This document shows, piece by piece, positions 63,590 to 64,000 of a DNA stretch of 64,000 nt; the stretch's first letter is position 1, and every line of letters begins with the position of its first letter. The stretch comes from Bradyrhizobium sp. WSM1743. GTDB lineage: Bacteria > Pseudomonadota > Alphaproteobacteria > Rhizobiales > Xanthobacteraceae. A program made the translations under genes and the position numbers. The DNA lies in NCBI RefSeq assembly GCF_000473065.1, contig NZ_AXAZ01000031.1, positions 23,874 through 87,873 of the forward strand, written 5' to 3'. The notes under the pieces are model-generated. The model saw nothing but the letters and a program-made list of their open reading frames with translations. It had not been told where the DNA came from and made no database searches.

Positions 63590-63740
63590 CTCCCGGGAGA
63601 GCACGGCATAAGCCGTCCAACCACTGCGCAGGGAAGGCCGTGTGTTCGGCTTCACCTGTATGCTGCTGTGCGGTTCTTCCTGCGTGTGCATTTCGCGCAG
63701 CGGACCGTGGGTGCTAGGTCAGCACCCGGCCTTCCCCATA
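63590..63740 (+). ncRNA. Candidate structured RNA or dispersed repeat element
   Basis: Three nested or adjacent perfect inverted repeats occur within 150 bases: ACGGC-ATAA-GCCGT (63603-63616), an outer stem GGGAAGGCCG / CGGCCTTCCC (63631-63640 and 63727-63736), and an inner GGGTGCT-aggtc-AGCACCC (63709-63727). The pattern suggests a multi-branched structure. I recall similar sequence (including a block reading GRARHKPSNHCAGKA in translation) recurring in Bradyrhizobium genomes as spurious small proteins, so this is likely a genus-wide repeated element. Orientation is a guess. Confidence 0.45.
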
Positions 63741-63763
63741 GGCGTTAAGTTTATTCTTGAGTG

Positions 63764-63785
63764 TTGGAATCACACGTGATTCCAA
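63764..63785. repeat. Perfect 22-bp palindrome in front of the IS4-type transposase gene
   Basis: TTGGAATCAC-AC-GTGATTCCAA ends six bases before the transposase ATG. It probably belongs to the left end of the insertion sequence, as a terminal repeat or transposase/repressor site. Confidence 0.6.
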
Positions 63786-63791
63786 GGCGGG

Positions 63792-64000
63792 ATGGCAGAC
63801 GAATCGCTTCTGAACGAAGACTGGACGAGAGTGGTTACGCAGCTCGGCGGGGCTGCGCAGCTTGAAATAAGTGCGCGCCAGACGAAGGCTTTCGTGCGGC
63901 GGCGCCAAATTCCAGATGCGGTGTCGTTACTTCGGCTGATGCTGGCCTATTGTCTGGGTGAAAGAGGGTTGAGATCGACAGCCGCGTGGGCCGCTTCTGT
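63792..64000 (+). mobile_element. 5' end of an IS4-type transposase gene, cut by the window edge
   Basis: The plus strand encodes MADESLLNEDWTRVVTQLGG, then ARQTKAFVRRRQIPDAVSLL, RLMLAYCLGERGLRSTAAWA, and is still open at the last base. The segment RETKAF-like ... LLRLMLAYCLGERGLRSTAAW is the N-terminal pattern of IS4-family DDE transposases common in rhizobia. GGCGGG precedes the ATG at 63792. The catalytic residues lie beyond the window, so intactness cannot be judged. Confidence 0.82.

Noticed and set aside
63409..63717. A Cys- and Arg-rich 102-residue plus-strand frame
   Set aside because: It runs through the structured inverted repeats, lacks a good start and has competing frames on both strands; more likely a spurious frame in a repeated element.

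Overview
The window reads as chromosomal DNA of a Bradyrhizobium-type alphaproteobacterium (order Hyphomicrobiales). The support is high GC with strong third-position GC bias, an atpI-B-E-F'-F operon that encodes only F0, a ctaC-ctaD-ctaB-small protein-ctaG-ctaE oxidase cluster, a ChvG/ChvI pair next to a truncated HprK with PTS-type EIIA and HPr, a plant/rhizobial-type GshA, and many short palindromic intergenic repeats. The species call is an inference from gene order and protein character; no search was run.

Layout. 1-1497: 3' part of a GT39-type membrane glycosyltransferase. 1573-5556 (minus): chvI-chvG-hprK-EIIA-HPr, a sensory and nitrogen/carbon-PTS regulatory block. 5772-9205: HugZ-like FMN/heme protein and a secreted TPR-CHAT protein. 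9494-11110: pckA. 11323-14889: acyl-CoA thioesterase and glgP. 15085-18024: small secreted protein, LysR/EamA divergent pair, MBL-fold hydrolase. 18184-23610: TIGR02186 protein with TauE/SafE permease, then a large PodJ-like coiled-coil/Sel1 protein. 23916-25638: RES/Xre toxin-antitoxin module downstream of a PadR gene, with a degenerate second copy of the PadR 3' end on the far side. 25836-31551: NTF2-like protein plus three beta-oxidation genes, probably one PadR-controlled operon. 31850-34952: small membrane ORFs, a broken glutathione S-transferase gene, a MarR regulator and gshA. 35064-39370: PAN-domain protein, nucleotidyltransferase, lepB, tldD and an IalB-like protein. 39818-46464: aa3-type cytochrome c oxidase with its assembly genes (heme O synthase, Cox11, SURF1, DUF983). 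46579-49012: NTF2-like protein and a NarL-type two-component pair. 49561-53713: thrC, M16 peptidase, GNAT acetyltransferase, secreted protein. 53913-56556: F0 ATP synthase genes. 56915-60651: coiled-coil secreted protein, YjbQ, MHS-type MFS transporter, orphan LuxR-type response regulator.

From about 60650 to the right edge the sequence changes character. Genes become sparse, GC falls locally, and it contains small hypothetical genes, a decayed tyrosine-recombinase C-terminus, a secreted protein-L-isoaspartate methyltransferase, a strongly self-complementary non-coding stretch (63590-63740) and the first 209 bases of an IS4-type transposase gene. This is accessory, mobile-element-associated DNA.

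Most of the window is ordinary core metabolism. The observations most worth following are the TA module bracketed by two PadR gene ends, the structured element at 63590-63740, the secreted TPR-CHAT protein, the perfect palindromes over the promoters of the TA and beta-oxidation operons, and the broken GST gene next to MarR and gshA. I found no CRISPR array, rRNA or tRNA.
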